A stretch of 64,000 bases of DNA from Sphingobacterium thalpophilum. Its GTDB lineage: Bacteria; Bacteroidota; Bacteroidia; Sphingobacteriales; Sphingobacteriaceae. Within the stretch, counting starts at the first letter, position 1. Each line of letters opens with the position of its first letter. The notes beneath the pieces are model-generated. The model saw nothing but the letters and a program-made list of their open reading frames with translations. It was not told the DNA's origin and ran no database searches. Shown one piece after another: positions 36,724 through 47,000 of the stretch. The stretch is from positions 2,728,001-2,792,000 of the forward strand of contig NZ_CP151087.1 of assembly GCF_038396785.1 (NCBI RefSeq). Reading direction: 5' to 3'. The translations under genes and the position numbers were made by a program.

Positions 36724-37050
36724 ATGGCAGATTACAAAAACATCAATATACAAGATATCCCTGACGGAGGTGATAATCCAAAAGACTTCTATGAAACTTT
36801 CAAAGAGCGCTTAGAAGACTTAGAAACATTTCCAAAGGACTATACGTATAAATTTATCTTACCAAAAGATCAGGACCACTTCAATCAGATCCAGAGCGTA
36901 TTTGATGACACAGGTGCTCAGTTTGACTTCAAGGACTCCAAAACAGGTAAGTATACTTCAATTACGGTAAACTTGAACGTAAAAGACGCCGATCAGGTCA
37001 TCTACTACTACAAAGAAGTAGCGAAGATAAAAGGTGTTATCATGTTATAA
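36724..37050 (+). CDS. DUF493 (YbeD-like) family protein
   Basis: A 108-residue cytoplasmic protein with the ACT-like DUF493 fold: FYETFKERLEDLETFPKDYTYKFI (ends FYETFKERL and DYTYKFI), a central FDFKDSKTGKYTSITV and a C-terminal VIYYYKEVAKIKGVIML. An AAGGAG box ends about 10 bases before the ATG, a rarer full Shine-Dalgarno for this phylum. Role unknown; the E. coli homolog YbeD precedes lipB. It has no cotranscribed partner here. Confidence 0.85.
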   Translation: MADYKNINIQDIPDGGDNPKDFYETFKERLEDLETFPKDYTYKFILPKDQDHFNQIQSVFDDTGAQFDFKDSKTGKYTSITVNLNVKDADQVIYYYKEVAKIKGVIML

Positions 37051-37120
37051 AAGAACAAATCAGACTGTCGAATTGACAGCCTGACTTGTTTTCTGATCTA
37101 CATATTAACCTAACTCCTCC

Positions 37121-38068
37121 CTATTTTAGCATAACGACATCAAGCCAATAATCGCCGCTAAATCTTTTACTAGCATAGTGCAACTTGAATAGTTTAACAG
37201 CAGTCTCCTCATTTAAAAAATCCAAAATTCGTTTGACATCCCGCCGGGCAGCAAACTGTTTCCAGCTATTTTTCCGATCATAAAAAAAAGACATTTGTCC
37301 ATTCACGCTATTCCAAGCCCTTCCCAGCGCATATAACTTCGTTTCACTAAACAGTATATTAAAATAGTCTTTATATACCGCACAATCGAGCGTAATCTCT
37401 TTATTTTTATTAGCCATCCAGTCAAATCGATACGAACAATACATTGGATTCCCATAGTAAATACCAGGTTTATGGGGAATCTTGGCCTCCTCAAAAAATT
37501 GCTTGAGCAATTTCACTACTTCTGGCTCGCCATCGTATGCTAAGGGCACAACACTACGCTCACGACCCATATATAAGGTAAAAGAAGACAGATTGAAGCC
37601 CCAGCGTCCTTGATGATCCAATAAAAACTTGGACAAACGCTCCACAAGCGGTGACATCCCACCTCTGAATGAGCCTTGCACGGAAAGTGCTTCAAATGGT
37701 CTCGCCTCGTTAAATTTATAAGGGCTTTCATACGCATCCATCACAAAGCGGTTATATTCCCGATCAAAATTAATGTAAAGCTCGTCTCTCATTGAATCTC
37801 TGATAGCTTTATCCTTTAAGATTAACCTATTAAGAGGCCAAAATAAATCCTGTTTATAGGACCACAAAATGGCACGATCCAGTGTATAAAACTCATAACG
37901 CCCCTTGGGCAAGATCATATTATTTTTAGCTGCATAATGCTGGACAGTGGCAGATAGCTTCTGAAATTTATCCCCATAAGACCGCTGACCATAAACTGAC
38001 CCATGCATGAGGACAAACACCAAAATCTGACCAGGTTTAAACAGAAACAAACGCAGTATACTTTTCAT
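37121..38068 (-). CDS. Conserved secreted protein of unknown function
   Basis: A 315-residue protein with a signal peptide (hydrophobic segment to about 27, HGSVYGQRS cleavage region). The body is aromatic- and Arg-rich, with LYMGRERSVVPLAYDGEPEV and YYGNPMYCSYRFDWMANK as notable pieces; no metal or catalytic pattern that I know. The ATG at 38068 gives the better signal peptide; an in-frame ATG at 38101 lies at the edge of the pnp terminator. It is downstream of pnp on the same strand but separated by that terminator. Confidence 0.65.
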   Translation of the reverse strand: MKSILRLFLFKPGQILVFVLMHGSVYGQRSYGDKFQKLSATVQHYAAKNNMILPKGRYEFYTLDRAILWSYKQDLFWPLNRLILKDKAIRDSMRDELYINFDREYNRFVMDAYESPYKFNEARPFEALSVQGSFRGGMSPLVERLSKFLLDHQGRWGFNLSSFTLYMGRERSVVPLAYDGEPEVVKLLKQFFEEAKIPHKPGIYYGNPMYCSYRFDWMANKNKEITLDCAVYKDYFNILFSETKLYALGRAWNSVNGQMSFFYDRKNSWKQFAARRDVKRILDFLNEETAVKLFKLHYASKRFSGDYWLDVVMLK

Positions 38069-38104
38069 AGGATAAAGATGTAGGTAAGTCTTATTTTCCA
38101 TAAA

Positions 38105-38129
38105 AAAAGCCCGCTTAAAGCGAGCTTTT
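38105..38129 (-). terminator. Terminator of pnp
   Basis: On the minus strand AAAAGCTCGCTT pairs with AAGCGGGCTTTT (one G-U pair) and is followed by a T tract of seven. It lies 24 bases after the pnp stop. Confidence 0.8.
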
Positions 38130-38152
38130 CATATCATTTGAAAGGAATAAAC

Positions 38153-40339
38153 TTATTCTTGTCCAGCACCAGCTACAGGAGCTTCACCGGCAGGTTTATC
38201 CTGCTTTGGTTTGTCTTCTTTCGGAGGACGAGGCAATAACGCTTTACGCGAAAGCTTCATCTTACCTTGTTTGTCGATATCCAACAATTTAACCGTTACT
38301 TTATCACCTTCTTTGAAAATACCGTCCATTGTTTCAAGACGTTTCCAGTCGATTTCAGAGATGTGCAATAAACCATCTTTACCAGGCATGATTTCAACGA
38401 AAGCACCGAATGGCATAATTGATTTCACTTTACCTTCGTAAGTTTCACCAATCTCTGGTTTAGAAGCGATTGCTTTAATACGACCTACGGCATCATCGAT
38501 AGCGGCTTTATTATCTGCGAATACTTGAACAACACCTTTGTTATCAACTTCTTCGATCGAAATTGTAGCACCGGTCTCACGTTGCATCTCTTGGATAATT
38601 TTACCGCCTGGTCCGATTACAGCACCAATAAATTCTTTATCGATCAACAATTGAACGATACGAGGTGCATGTGGTTTGTAGTCTTCACGTGGAGCAGAAA
38701 TTGTTTTCTTCATTTCACCTAAGATGTGTAAACGCGCTTCTTTTGCTTGATCCAAAGCTTGCGTCAACACTTCCCATTTCAAACCATTGATTTTTAAGTC
38801 CATTTGACAAGCAACGATACCTTTTTCTGTACCAGTTACTTTAAAGTCCATATCCCCTAAATGATCTTCATCACCTAAGATATCCGATAAGATCGCGTAT
38901 TTACCAGTTTTCTCATCAGAAATCAATCCCATGGCAATACCTGAAACTGGCGCTTTCAATTTCACACCGGCATCCAAAAGTGCTAATGTACCAGCACATA
39001 CCGTAGCCATTGAAGAAGATCCATTTGATTCCAAGATATCAGAAACAACACGGATCGTATATGGATTTTCACTGTCTGCAGGAAGTACCTGTTTCAATGA
39101 ACGCATAGCCAAGTTACCGTGACCAACTTCACGACGGCCAGGACCTCTATTAGGTCTTACCTCACCTGTAGAGAATGCAGGGAAGTTGTAGTGAAGAATA
39201 AATTTGTTATAACCGTTGATAAAAGCACCATCAATCATTTGCTCATCGTCTTTAGCACCTAAAGTAACCGAAGTCAATGATTGTGTTTCACCACGTGTGA
39301 ATACAGCCGAACCGTGTGCAGCAGGCAAGTAATCTACTTCAGACCAGATCGGACGTACAGTACGTACATCACGGCCATCTAAACGCATACCTTCATCCAA
39401 AACCAGGTTACGGACAGCATCATACTGAACATCGTGGAAATATTTTTTAAATAAGAATGCGGTATCATCATCCAATTCCTCGGGCATTGTTGCTCTGTAC
39501 TCTTCCGCGATTTTTGCGAAATTCTCAGAACGGTCATGTTTGGCAGAAGCAGATTTTGCAATAGCGTAAACTTTATCGTAAGTAGCTGCAAAAATAGCAT
39601 CTCTCAATTCAAGGTTTTCAGGCTCGTGGTTATACTCACGCTTCACAGTTTTACCAACTAAGTTAGCCAGTTCTACCTGAGCAGCAACTTGTTTTTTGAT
39701 AGCTTCATGAGCAAAAGCAATTGCTTCTACCATTTCAGCTTCAGAAATTTCTTTCGCTTCACCTTCAACCATACCGATATCCTGTGCCGAACCAGCAACA
39801 ATAAACTCTAAAGTTGCATTTTCAAGCTCAGACAATTTTGGGTTGATCACTAACTGACCGTCAATTTTCGCAACACGAACTTCAGAAATTGGTCCATTGA
39901 AAGGAATATCAGAAACAGCAATAGCTGCAGAAGCCGCCAAACCTGCTAAAGCGTCAGGCATAATATCTTTATCTGCCGAAATCAAGCTGATTGCAACTTG
40001 TGTATCTGCGTGATAATTTTCAGGGAACAAAGGACGTAATGCACGGTCTACCAAACGTGAGATCAATACCTCATAATCTGACAATCTAGCCTCACGACGT
40101 AAGAAACCTCCTGGAATACGGCCAGTTGCCGCATATTTTTCTTGATAATCTACAGAAAGGGGTAAAAAATCAACGCCAGATTTCGCTTCTTTAGCTGAAA
40201 CAACTGTTGCAAGCAACATCGTATCACCTTGTTTTAATACTACAGCCCCATCAGCCTGTTTTGCCAATTTCCCTGTAGACAATTCGATCTGGGTGCCATT
40301 ACCCATATCGATGGTCGTTTTAATTTCGTTGTAATTCAT
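38153..40339 (-). CDS. pnp: Polyribonucleotide nucleotidyltransferase (PNPase)
   Basis: PNPase degrades RNA 3' to 5' by phosphorolysis and can add tails. The 728-residue protein has two RNase PH-like domains ([20 protein letters not shown] near 78 in the first; [14 protein letters not shown] and [14 protein letters not shown] in the second), the catalytic Asp region [19 protein letters not shown], a KH domain ([20 protein letters not shown] near 568) and an S1 domain ([20 protein letters not shown] near 638). A Pro/Lys-rich tail ends it. It is next to rpsO, as in many bacteria, with its own promoter. Confidence 0.97.
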   Translation of the reverse strand: MNYNEIKTTIDMGNGTQIELSTGKLAKQADGAVVLKQGDTMLLATVVSAKEAKSGVDFLPLSVDYQEKYAATGRIPGGFLRREARLSDYEVLISRLVDRALRPLFPENYHADTQVAISLISADKDIMPDALAGLAASAAIAVSDIPFNGPISEVRVAKIDGQLVINPKLSELENATLEFIVAGSAQDIGMVEGEAKEISEAEMVEAIAFAHEAIKKQVAAQVELANLVGKTVKREYNHEPENLELRDAIFAATYDKVYAIAKSASAKHDRSENFAKIAEEYRATMPEELDDDTAFLFKKYFHDVQYDAVRNLVLDEGMRLDGRDVRTVRPIWSEVDYLPAAHGSAVFTRGETQSLTSVTLGAKDDEQMIDGAFINGYNKFILHYNFPAFSTGEVRPNRGPGRREVGHGNLAMRSLKQVLPADSENPYTIRVVSDILESNGSSSMATVCAGTLALLDAGVKLKAPVSGIAMGLISDEKTGKYAILSDILGDEDHLGDMDFKVTGTEKGIVACQMDLKINGLKWEVLTQALDQAKEARLHILGEMKKTISAPREDYKPHAPRIVQLLIDKEFIGAVIGPGGKIIQEMQRETGATISIEEVDNKGVVQVFADNKAAIDDAVGRIKAIASKPEIGETYEGKVKSIMPFGAFVEIMPGKDGLLHISEIDWKRLETMDGIFKEGDKVTVKLLDIDKQGKMKLSRKALLPRPPKEDKPKQDKPAGEAPVAGAGQE

Positions 40340-40412
40340 TTAATCTTGTTTGCGACATGCTTTTCATCTTGTTGGCAGCATGCCAATATTTTAAATACAT
40401 TAGATTTCAGCA

Positions 40413-40445
40413 CAAAGGTAAATTAAAATATTAAGATTAATGCAA
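40413..40445 (-). promoter_or_regulatory. Promoter of pnp
   Basis: TTG (40445-40443) and TACCTTTG (40420-40413) on the minus strand, 22 bases apart. Predicted start near 40406, 67 bases before pnp. Confidence 0.6.
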
Positions 40446-40657
40446 TTCACAGCAGGCTAAATCATCAAACCCTCGGAATACGGTAGCAATTGCCCCAGTC
40501 TGTCAGCCAATGAATCGATTGAAGTCTTCTCAAGTTCTCTTACTTTTTCGAAAAAGGCCTCCAAAGGCCGATCATTTATAAAGAGGAATCTAGCCTATTG
40601 CGCAGTATAAAACAATATAAGACAAATATAAAACATGGCTATCATTTTCGGAGATTC

Positions 40658-40710
40658 CTCGGTGCTTCTTCGGTACTTGTTCGGAGCTTGTTCGGTACTT
40701 CTTCGGTTGG
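40658..40710. repeat. 11-bp tandem repeat, consensus TTCGGTACTTS
   Basis: Units CTCGGTGCTTC, TTCGGTACTTG, TTCGGAGCTTG, TTCGGTACTTC and a partial TTCGGTTGG follow without gaps, so the period is exactly 11 bases. Read on the minus strand it would repeat a RRSTE-type peptide. An inverted partial copy lies at 40727-40740. Confidence 0.8.
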
Positions 40711-40915
40711 AAGCGAAGAAATAGCGAGCAAGCTCCGAGGAAAAAGCAATTAAATAAAGACTAAATAGTGAAACTGAAGTAAGGGATAAATAGGCCAATG
40801 TCGTCCGCTAACCTAAGAAAGTCCTGAACAACTACAAAAGGCCATGACGAACAGAAAAAGACCATGCTGACGCGAAAAATACAATAACAATTCGGGCACG
40901 ATAAACACAATAAAA

Positions 40916-40942
40916 AAAGCCATCCAAAAATTGGATGGCTTT
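40916..40942 (-). terminator. Terminator of rpsO
   Basis: Arms 40916-40927 and 40931-40942 (AAAGCCATCCAA and its complement) with a 3-base loop; on the minus strand a run of seven T follows. It is 22 bases after the rpsO stop. Confidence 0.88.
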
Positions 40943-40964
40943 CTTAACACCTTTGTATTAAAGC

Positions 40965-41243
40965 TTATTTGATAATATCACGTAAACCTAGACCTTTAAT
41001 GATCGCACGGTAACGGTTGATATCTTTTTTGTAAAGATAAGCTAATAATGAACGACGTTTACCTACTAACATTTGTAGGGCACGTTGTGTACCGAAATCT
41101 TTTCTGTTTTTTTTCAAGTGCTCAGTTAAGTGAGCAATTCTCTTAGTGAATAAAGCAACTTGACCTTCAGTAGATCCTGTGTTTGTAGCTGATCCAGCAA
41201 ATTCTGCGAAGATATCAGCTTTGTACTCTTTACTTAAATACAT
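40965..41243 (-). CDS. rpsO: 30S ribosomal protein S15
   Basis: S15 binds 16S rRNA helices 20-22 and is an early assembly protein of the small subunit. The 92-residue length is usual. The motifs NTGSTEGQVALFTKRIAHLT, HLKKNRKDFGTQRALQMLVG and RRSLLAYLYKKDINRYRAII define the family. It has a strong promoter (41288-41316) and terminator, and lies upstream of pnp, the common order. Confidence 0.98.
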   Translation of the reverse strand: MYLSKEYKADIFAEFAGSATNTGSTEGQVALFTKRIAHLTEHLKKNRKDFGTQRALQMLVGKRRSLLAYLYKKDINRYRAIIKGLGLRDIIK

Positions 41244-41287
41244 TTCCTGAATAATATTAAAGCGTTAAAAATTTTATTAATTGGCTG

Positions 41288-41316
41288 CAAAGATAGCAAA
41301 AATCTTCGGTTGCCAA
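41288..41316 (-). promoter_or_regulatory. Promoter of rpsO
   Basis: On the minus strand TTG (41316-41314), an 18-base spacer and TATCTTTG (41295-41288). Predicted start near 41281, 38 bases before the ATG. Confidence 0.7.
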
Positions 41317-41348
41317 AAATAATTTAATAAGCAAAGGTTCAGCTACTA

Positions 41349-42560
41349 CTAAACCTTTACGTAGATTTTCTTCTTGTCCAACCAATAGCAGATTACCCAC
41401 ATCAACGTTAAGAAACATAGCGAATAAACAAAAGAACCAACTTCTGGTATCCCAGGCACTTTCGCGCACACATATTTATAAAACCAGGCAAAAGCGTCGA
41501 GGTATTTTTGTGTACCATCTTCTTTTACACCATCAGGAATACGGAACAATCCTAAGAAGCGTGGTAGAATACCGCTCAATACAAAGATGAATAACGGATT
41601 TTTACCAAAAACATCAAAAAACTGTGTCAATTTATTTTTGACGCCCTGCACTTCAATAAACCAGATCATACCACCGAGTGTCATGGTTGCCAAACCTGTT
41701 GTATAGAGCACATAGGAACTCGTCCATATTTTTTTATTGATCGGAAAACCCAAGGCCCATATCCAAGCCAGTACGACCAAAATAAATCCGGTCACAAACA
41801 TTCCCGCCAGCAATTTAAAATGAGGTTCACTTGAGGCCGGTACTTTGGACCACAGCCAATCCACCTGACCTTGCTTTTTAATAAATACACCAACTAAATA
41901 GCCAAAGACGACCTGAACAATTGTCGGCAAGGTACTCATCAGCCCTTCAGGATCAAATGGCACCCCCTCCCCTTTGTAAACATGCGGCAAACCTAGGATT
42001 GCTATATCATACTTTGTACCGAACCAGCCCTCCAAGCTATAGGGATCTGCTCCTCCGGCTATTGCACAGATTGCCCAATAGAACAACAGTATGATTGCTG
42101 AGATCCAGATGATGGTTTTTTCTTTAAAATAATAAGCTAAAATCGAAGCAAAACAATAAGCAACTGCGATGCGTTGGAGTACACCGAAAATCCGGATTCC
42201 CCGGCTCGGATCCGTTCCGTCTACCCATTGCTTAAAAACCAGCTCCGCACCATCCCATTTCACAAAAGGCCACCAATTGATGAAAAGTCCAATCGCAAAA
42301 ATGAGGACCGTCCGTTTAATTACTTTTTGCCAAAATACTGCAGGTCCCGCCTCCTGTAAACGAGGTATAACAAAAGACATGGCATTACCTACTGCGAAAA
42401 GAAAAAAAGGAAAGACCAGGTCTGTAGGTGAACATCCATGCCATTCTGCATGTTTTAGCGGTGCAAACATATGAGCCCATGTCCCCGGATTATTCACCAT
42501 AATCATCAGTGCCACAGTAGCCCCACGAAAGACATCCAAGGAGTAATAGCGTTGTTTCAT
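41349..42560 (-). CDS. NagX-like / HGSNAT-type acyltransferase membrane protein
   Basis: A 403-residue protein with about ten to eleven membrane helices, of the family of heparan-alpha-glucosaminide N-acetyltransferases and bacterial NagX. The start SLDVFRGATVALMIMVNN and the following HAEWHGCSPTDLVFPFFLFA are the family signature, with a His expected to carry the acyl group. In bacteria such genes are tied to N-acetylglucosamine use or to acetylation of sugars across the membrane; the exact reaction here is inferred. It is divergent from the first ROK gene (228 bases), which fits a role in glycan use. Confidence 0.85.
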   Translation of the reverse strand: MKQRYYSLDVFRGATVALMIMVNNPGTWAHMFAPLKHAEWHGCSPTDLVFPFFLFAVGNAMSFVIPRLQEAGPAVFWQKVIKRTVLIFAIGLFINWWPFVKWDGAELVFKQWVDGTDPSRGIRIFGVLQRIAVAYCFASILAYYFKEKTIIWISAIILLFYWAICAIAGGADPYSLEGWFGTKYDIAILGLPHVYKGEGVPFDPEGLMSTLPTIVQVVFGYLVGVFIKKQGQVDWLWSKVPASSEPHFKLLAGMFVTGFILVVLAWIWALGFPINKKIWTSSYVLYTTGLATMTLGGMIWFIEVQGVKNKLTQFFDVFGKNPLFIFVLSGILPRFLGLFRIPDGVKEDGTQKYLDAFAWFYKYVCAKVPGIPEVGSFVYSLCFLTLMWVICYWLDKKKIYVKV

Positions 42561-42692
42561 AATCAGATTGTATAATTAAAAGGTAAATATAACGTATTTA
42601 ACCTTCATTTTTATGCGCAATCCACAATTTAATGGCATAAACAGGAAGGCAGATTGTTAAAGAAAAAATAAAAAAAACAAAGCGTAGCGGCA

Positions 42693-42716
42693 ACTTTTTA
42701 AAGTTTTTTAAAAAGT
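42693..42716. promoter_or_regulatory. Inverted repeat at the first ROK promoter, candidate operator
   Basis: Arms 42693-42702 and 42707-42716 (ACTTTTTAAA and its complement) with a 4-base spacer. The G ending the core TTTAAAAAG is 7 bases before the G of the -33 TTG, exactly as at the second ROK gene. A further inverted pair, AAAAGTT/AACTTTT (42753-42771), covers the predicted start site. Confidence 0.55.
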
Positions 42717-42719
42717 ATT

Positions 42720-42750
42720 TTGATCTTATATACGATTTAACATATCTTTA
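42720..42750 (+). promoter_or_regulatory. Promoter of the first ROK-SusC-SusD module
   Basis: TTG at 42720-42722, 20-base spacer, TATCTTTA at 42743-42750. Predicted start near 42757, about 32 bases before the ATG at 42789. Confidence 0.65.
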
Positions 42751-42788
42751 ACAAAAGTTTAATCAACTTTTAGAAACCACACAAACTG

Positions 42789-43952
42789 ATGGAAAAAGAA
42801 ATACTGAAAATCCTTTATTTTGATTCTGCGCTTTCTATTGCAGAGCTGGTCAAAAAACTCGCCAAGAGTACACCTTCCATCACAAAAATAATCAATCGTT
42901 TACTCGAAGAAAAGATAATTGTTGAATGTGGTTTTGCGGAATCCACTGGTGGAAGACGTCCTTTACAGTTCGCAATTAATCCAGCGCTGAATTTTTATAT
43001 TTTAACGATTTCAGCCGATCAGCATTTCTCTACATTTACCATTACAGATCTCAATCAGCAAAAAATCATCGAACACCGCGATATTCCTTTAGAATTAAAG
43101 GCTAGCAATTCTTCTGATTTACTATTGGGTGAAATTGAATCGATTTTAGAACTGTCAGGAATCAATAGAAATAAAATAATTGGCATTGGTCTTAGCATAC
43201 CAGGATTTGTAAACTCCGAGTTAGGTGTCAATGAATCTTATCCCCATAATCATCCGCTATATCGCATAAAAGATAGCATAGAAGCAAAATATCAGCTATC
43301 TACTGTCATAGAAAACGACTCCAGATGTATCGCTATAGCAGAGAAAGAATTTGGGGCGGCTAAAGGTATTGATCATTCGCTGATTATCAACTTAAATTGG
43401 GGTGTAGGATTGGGTATTATTATTAATGGCTCTGTTTTTAAAGGAGAGTCTGGTTTTGCGGGAGAATTTAGCCATATCCCACTTTCGGATGACAACACCT
43501 TATGTTCTTGCGGAAAAAGAGGGTGCCTTGAAGTGGAAGCGTCGTTGGATGCTGCCATTCGAAGAACGGAAGCTGATATCCAAAATAACGAATATTCAAT
43601 TTACAGCACCTTTGTAAAAAGCAATCTCAACAAAATAGATGCTCTAATTGAGGCGTCGCATGTAGGGGATCAAATTGCGATCAATAATTTAGGAAAAATA
43701 GGTTACATGCTGGGTAAAGGCATATCAACACTCATCCATATTCTTAATCCAAAACAAATTATTGTCAGCGGAAGAGGTGCAGAATTAGGAAGGATTTTGA
43801 ATCCGCAAATACAAATTGCCATCAATGAATTTTGTATCCCTGAGATTGCAAAAACAACGAATATCCAGATGTCAGCTTTAAACAAACACGCACAAATCAA
43901 AGGCACTGCAGCAATTGTAGTCGAAAACCATATCAATAAAATTTTAATTTAA
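42789..43952 (+). CDS. ROK family transcriptional regulator (module 1)
   Basis: A 387-residue regulator. The N-terminal winged helix (ILYFDSALSIAELVKKLAKS, then STPSITKIINRLLEEKIIV) is followed by an actin-like ROK domain: IGIGLSIPGFVN, the sugar-site IENDSRCIAIAE, NWGVGLGIIING, GEFSHIPL and the zinc cluster CSCGKRGCLE. An in-frame stop shortly before fixes the ATG. ROK repressors such as NagC and Mlc release DNA when a sugar or its phosphate binds. susC starts 53 bases later without a terminator, so it is the first gene of that operon and probably autoregulates through 42693-42716. The second copy (49308) is clearly paralogous. Confidence 0.9.
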   Translation: MEKEILKILYFDSALSIAELVKKLAKSTPSITKIINRLLEEKIIVECGFAESTGGRRPLQFAINPALNFYILTISADQHFSTFTITDLNQQKIIEHRDIPLELKASNSSDLLLGEIESILELSGINRNKIIGIGLSIPGFVNSELGVNESYPHNHPLYRIKDSIEAKYQLSTVIENDSRCIAIAEKEFGAAKGIDHSLIINLNWGVGLGIIINGSVFKGESGFAGEFSHIPLSDDNTLCSCGKRGCLEVEASLDAAIRRTEADIQNNEYSIYSTFVKSNLNKIDALIEASHVGDQIAINNLGKIGYMLGKGISTLIHILNPKQIIVSGRGAELGRILNPQIQIAINEFCIPEIAKTTNIQMSALNKHAQIKGTAAIVVENHINKILI

Positions 43953-44005
43953 TAAATAACCACACTAATCATTTACTTATTGTAATTCATACTAATCATT
44001 AAAAA

Positions 44006-47000
44006 ATGAGTCTATTTTACAAAAAAGCAACAGGTATAGCATTGTGTACGCTATTTAGCGCCACCTCGCTTTACGCACAACAAACCATTACTGGTACAGT
44101 AACAGACGCGAAAGGTCCTGTTTCAGGAGCGACAGTTTCTGTTAAGGGTACTACCAAAGGAACCCAAACAAATGCAAGTGGAGCCTTTACGATTCAAGCC
44201 GCTCCGGGAGAAGTATTACGTATTTCTATTGTCGGTTACCGCACGCAAGAAATTACGGTTACTTCTGCTAAATCGATTAAAGTCTCCTTAACTGAGGATG
44301 CTTCAGCATTAGATGAAGTTGTTGTAACTGCGATGGGTATCAAGCGCGACTCTAAAGCCCTAGGATATGCTGTAAGTACCATCAAAGCAGAGGAAATTAC
44401 CAAAGCGGGAAATACAAATATAGGGTCAGCCTTATATGGTAAAGTGTCAGGAGTAAAAATAACAACGGCACCTGGCGGAGCATCAAGTGCTGTGAATGTT
44501 CAAATCCGTGGCATTAACTCCCTAAATTATCAACGTCAACCGCTATATGTTGTAGATGGTGTAATTATCCGTAATGATGAACAATATGGAACTAAAGGAG
44601 CCAACAACAACAACTATTGGGACGATCAACGTATTCGTGGTAATGGTATGTTAGATATTAATCCTGCGGATATTGAAAGCATGTCTATTTTAAAGGGGTC
44701 CGCTGCAAGTGCACTATATGGTTCTGATGCAGCAAGTGGGGTTATTGTCATCACAACAAAAAAAGGAATTAAAGGTAGAGGTTTAGGCATTGACTTTAAC
44801 TACAACGGTTCTATCGAACGTGCCGCATTCTTACCTAGATTCCAAAATATTTACGGTCCTGGTTATGATGCTGCAACAAACATCGCTAATGGTGCCGATG
44901 CCGAAGGTTGGATAGCAGATAAAGATTCGCCCTCAGGAAGACGTCCATATTTCCGCTCATATGGAAACTTCGGACCTAAATTCACAGGTGAAGAAGTAAG
45001 ATGGTGGGATGGTACGACCAAGAAATACGAAGCCCGCGAAAACAACTTCAAGGACATATTCGATTTAGGTTACAACTCGAACATCAACTTTGCCATTTCC
45101 AATCAAACTGACAAAGTGAACTATCGTCTGAGCGGTACGCGCATGGATTACAAAAGCACCAGCCCAGGTTCAAAACAAAGCAGAAACACATTCAACCTAA
45201 ACAGTACGGTGAAGATGCACGAGAAATTATCACTAGATCTCGTCGCTAATTATACAAACACAAAAACACATAATCGCTCTGCCTTACTTGGACAAGTATT
45301 AGGCTCCTATGGGGGATTTTTCAGCCGCACAGAGGACATGTCGGTATTAAAGGAAAAGTATCAAACTTCCGATGGTTATAAATATTCGGCTGTTGGTACT
45401 GGAAGAGACGAAGATTTCAAATATTCCATTCGTCCTTACAATTTATTAGACTATTTCTGGTCGCAGAAGAAAAATAATTACGACGAGACAGAAAATCGTT
45501 TGTTAACAAGTGCTACATTGAATTGGAACGTAGTAGACCACCTTAAATTAAGAGGAAGAATTGGTAATGATTTTACTTCAGCAGCCATTACGAACCAACA
45601 ATACAATGAGTATGCTACACGTTATAACTCGACATCCAATAGTTCTGGTGGGTTCTCAACATCAAAAGGACTTTATTCCATATTATATGGTGACGTGTTA
45701 GCCACCTACGCTAACAAAATTAATAGTGACTGGGATTATAGCGTAAGTGCCGGCTTCCAGTCACGGGAAGAAAATTATGATGACCAATCATCAACAACAC
45801 AAGGTGGCCTTGTAAAAGAAAATTGGTTTAGTATCAGCAATAGTTACGCTCCCGCGACAACAACGAATGAACGAAAGAAAAAAATTAAATATGCTTACTT
45901 CGGAATGGCCAATATCGGTTATAAAGGCTTTGCATATTTGGATGGAACCTATCGCTCGGAGTATTCGTCAACCATGCCTCCTGGCAATAACAACTATAAA
46001 TATGGTTCGGTTAGCGGAAGTTTCATTTTTAGCGATGCTTTAGGCTTAAAATCTCAGAATTTCAATTTTGGTAAATTACGTGTTTCCTATGGTATTGTCG
46101 GAAATGATGCTGGAATCTATGTTGCAAATGTAGCAAACAGCCAAAATGCTATTGCCACAATCAATGGTTCTGTCCCTTCTTTAACTTATAGTGGCAGCTA
46201 TGGTAATTTGGGCCTTATGCCAGAAATGAAGTATGAATGGGAATATGGCTTGGAATTGAAATTCTTAAAAAACAGATTAGGTTTAGACGTCAGCTACTAT
46301 GACAACTATATTGATGATCAAATTTTAAATCTAACAACTGAAGCATCTGCCGGTGCAACTTCTCAATGGACAAATGTTGGGCGTATTTCAAATAATGGTC
46401 TTGAAGTTTCGTTAACAGCAACACCTATTCAACGTGAGAATTTCAGCTGGAATACCCGTCTAAACTATTCTTTCAATCGCACAATGGTAGATAAATTAAA
46501 TAGTGGGGGCGATATGTTAACGTTCTACAGTGCGGATGAAAACTCCCTTAAAGTGGTCGCTGAAGTCGGTAAAAAATTAGGTAATATCTATGCCTACGAT
46601 ATTGCCAAAGACGAACATGGAAATAACCTAATATCTGATGAAGGCTATTATGTTATTGACAAAACGAAGTACAAATATGTAGGGAATATTTTACCAAAAG
46701 CAATTGGTGGTATGACCAATACTTTCAATTACAAAAATTGGTCATTGGATTTTACAGTTGATTATCGTCTTGGAGGTAAAATGGTTTCTGAAAATCAAAA
46801 ATATGCTATGGGTACTGGTGCCTATGAAAACACCCTGGAGTACAGAGAAACTGGAGTTACTTTGGATGGTGTGAATCAAAATACGGGTGCTAAAAATAAC
46901 GTGCATTTGAGTGCAGCAGAATACTATATGAACACTTTCGGATGGGGAGCAGACTCGTGGACAGAAAAAGGAGCAGTATACGACAACTCGTTTGTCAAAA

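Larger units (their letters stand above)
40446..40964. other. Intergenic region between rpsO and pnp
   Basis: No supportable gene. It contains a small GGCCTCCAAAGGCC hairpin (about 40555-40569), the 11-bp tandem repeat (40658-40710), and an inverted copy of part of that repeat (AGCAAGCTCCGAGG, 40727-40740). The rpsO terminator lies at its right end. A minus-strand frame of 67 codons through the repeats is not convincing. Confidence 0.6.

Noticed and set aside
40595..40798. Minus-strand frame of 67 codons through the 11-bp repeats (RRSTE-type peptide)
   Set aside because: The frame exists because the repeat unit has no stop in that reading; flanks show no protein-like pattern, and no start signal is seen. 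It is better explained as repeat DNA.
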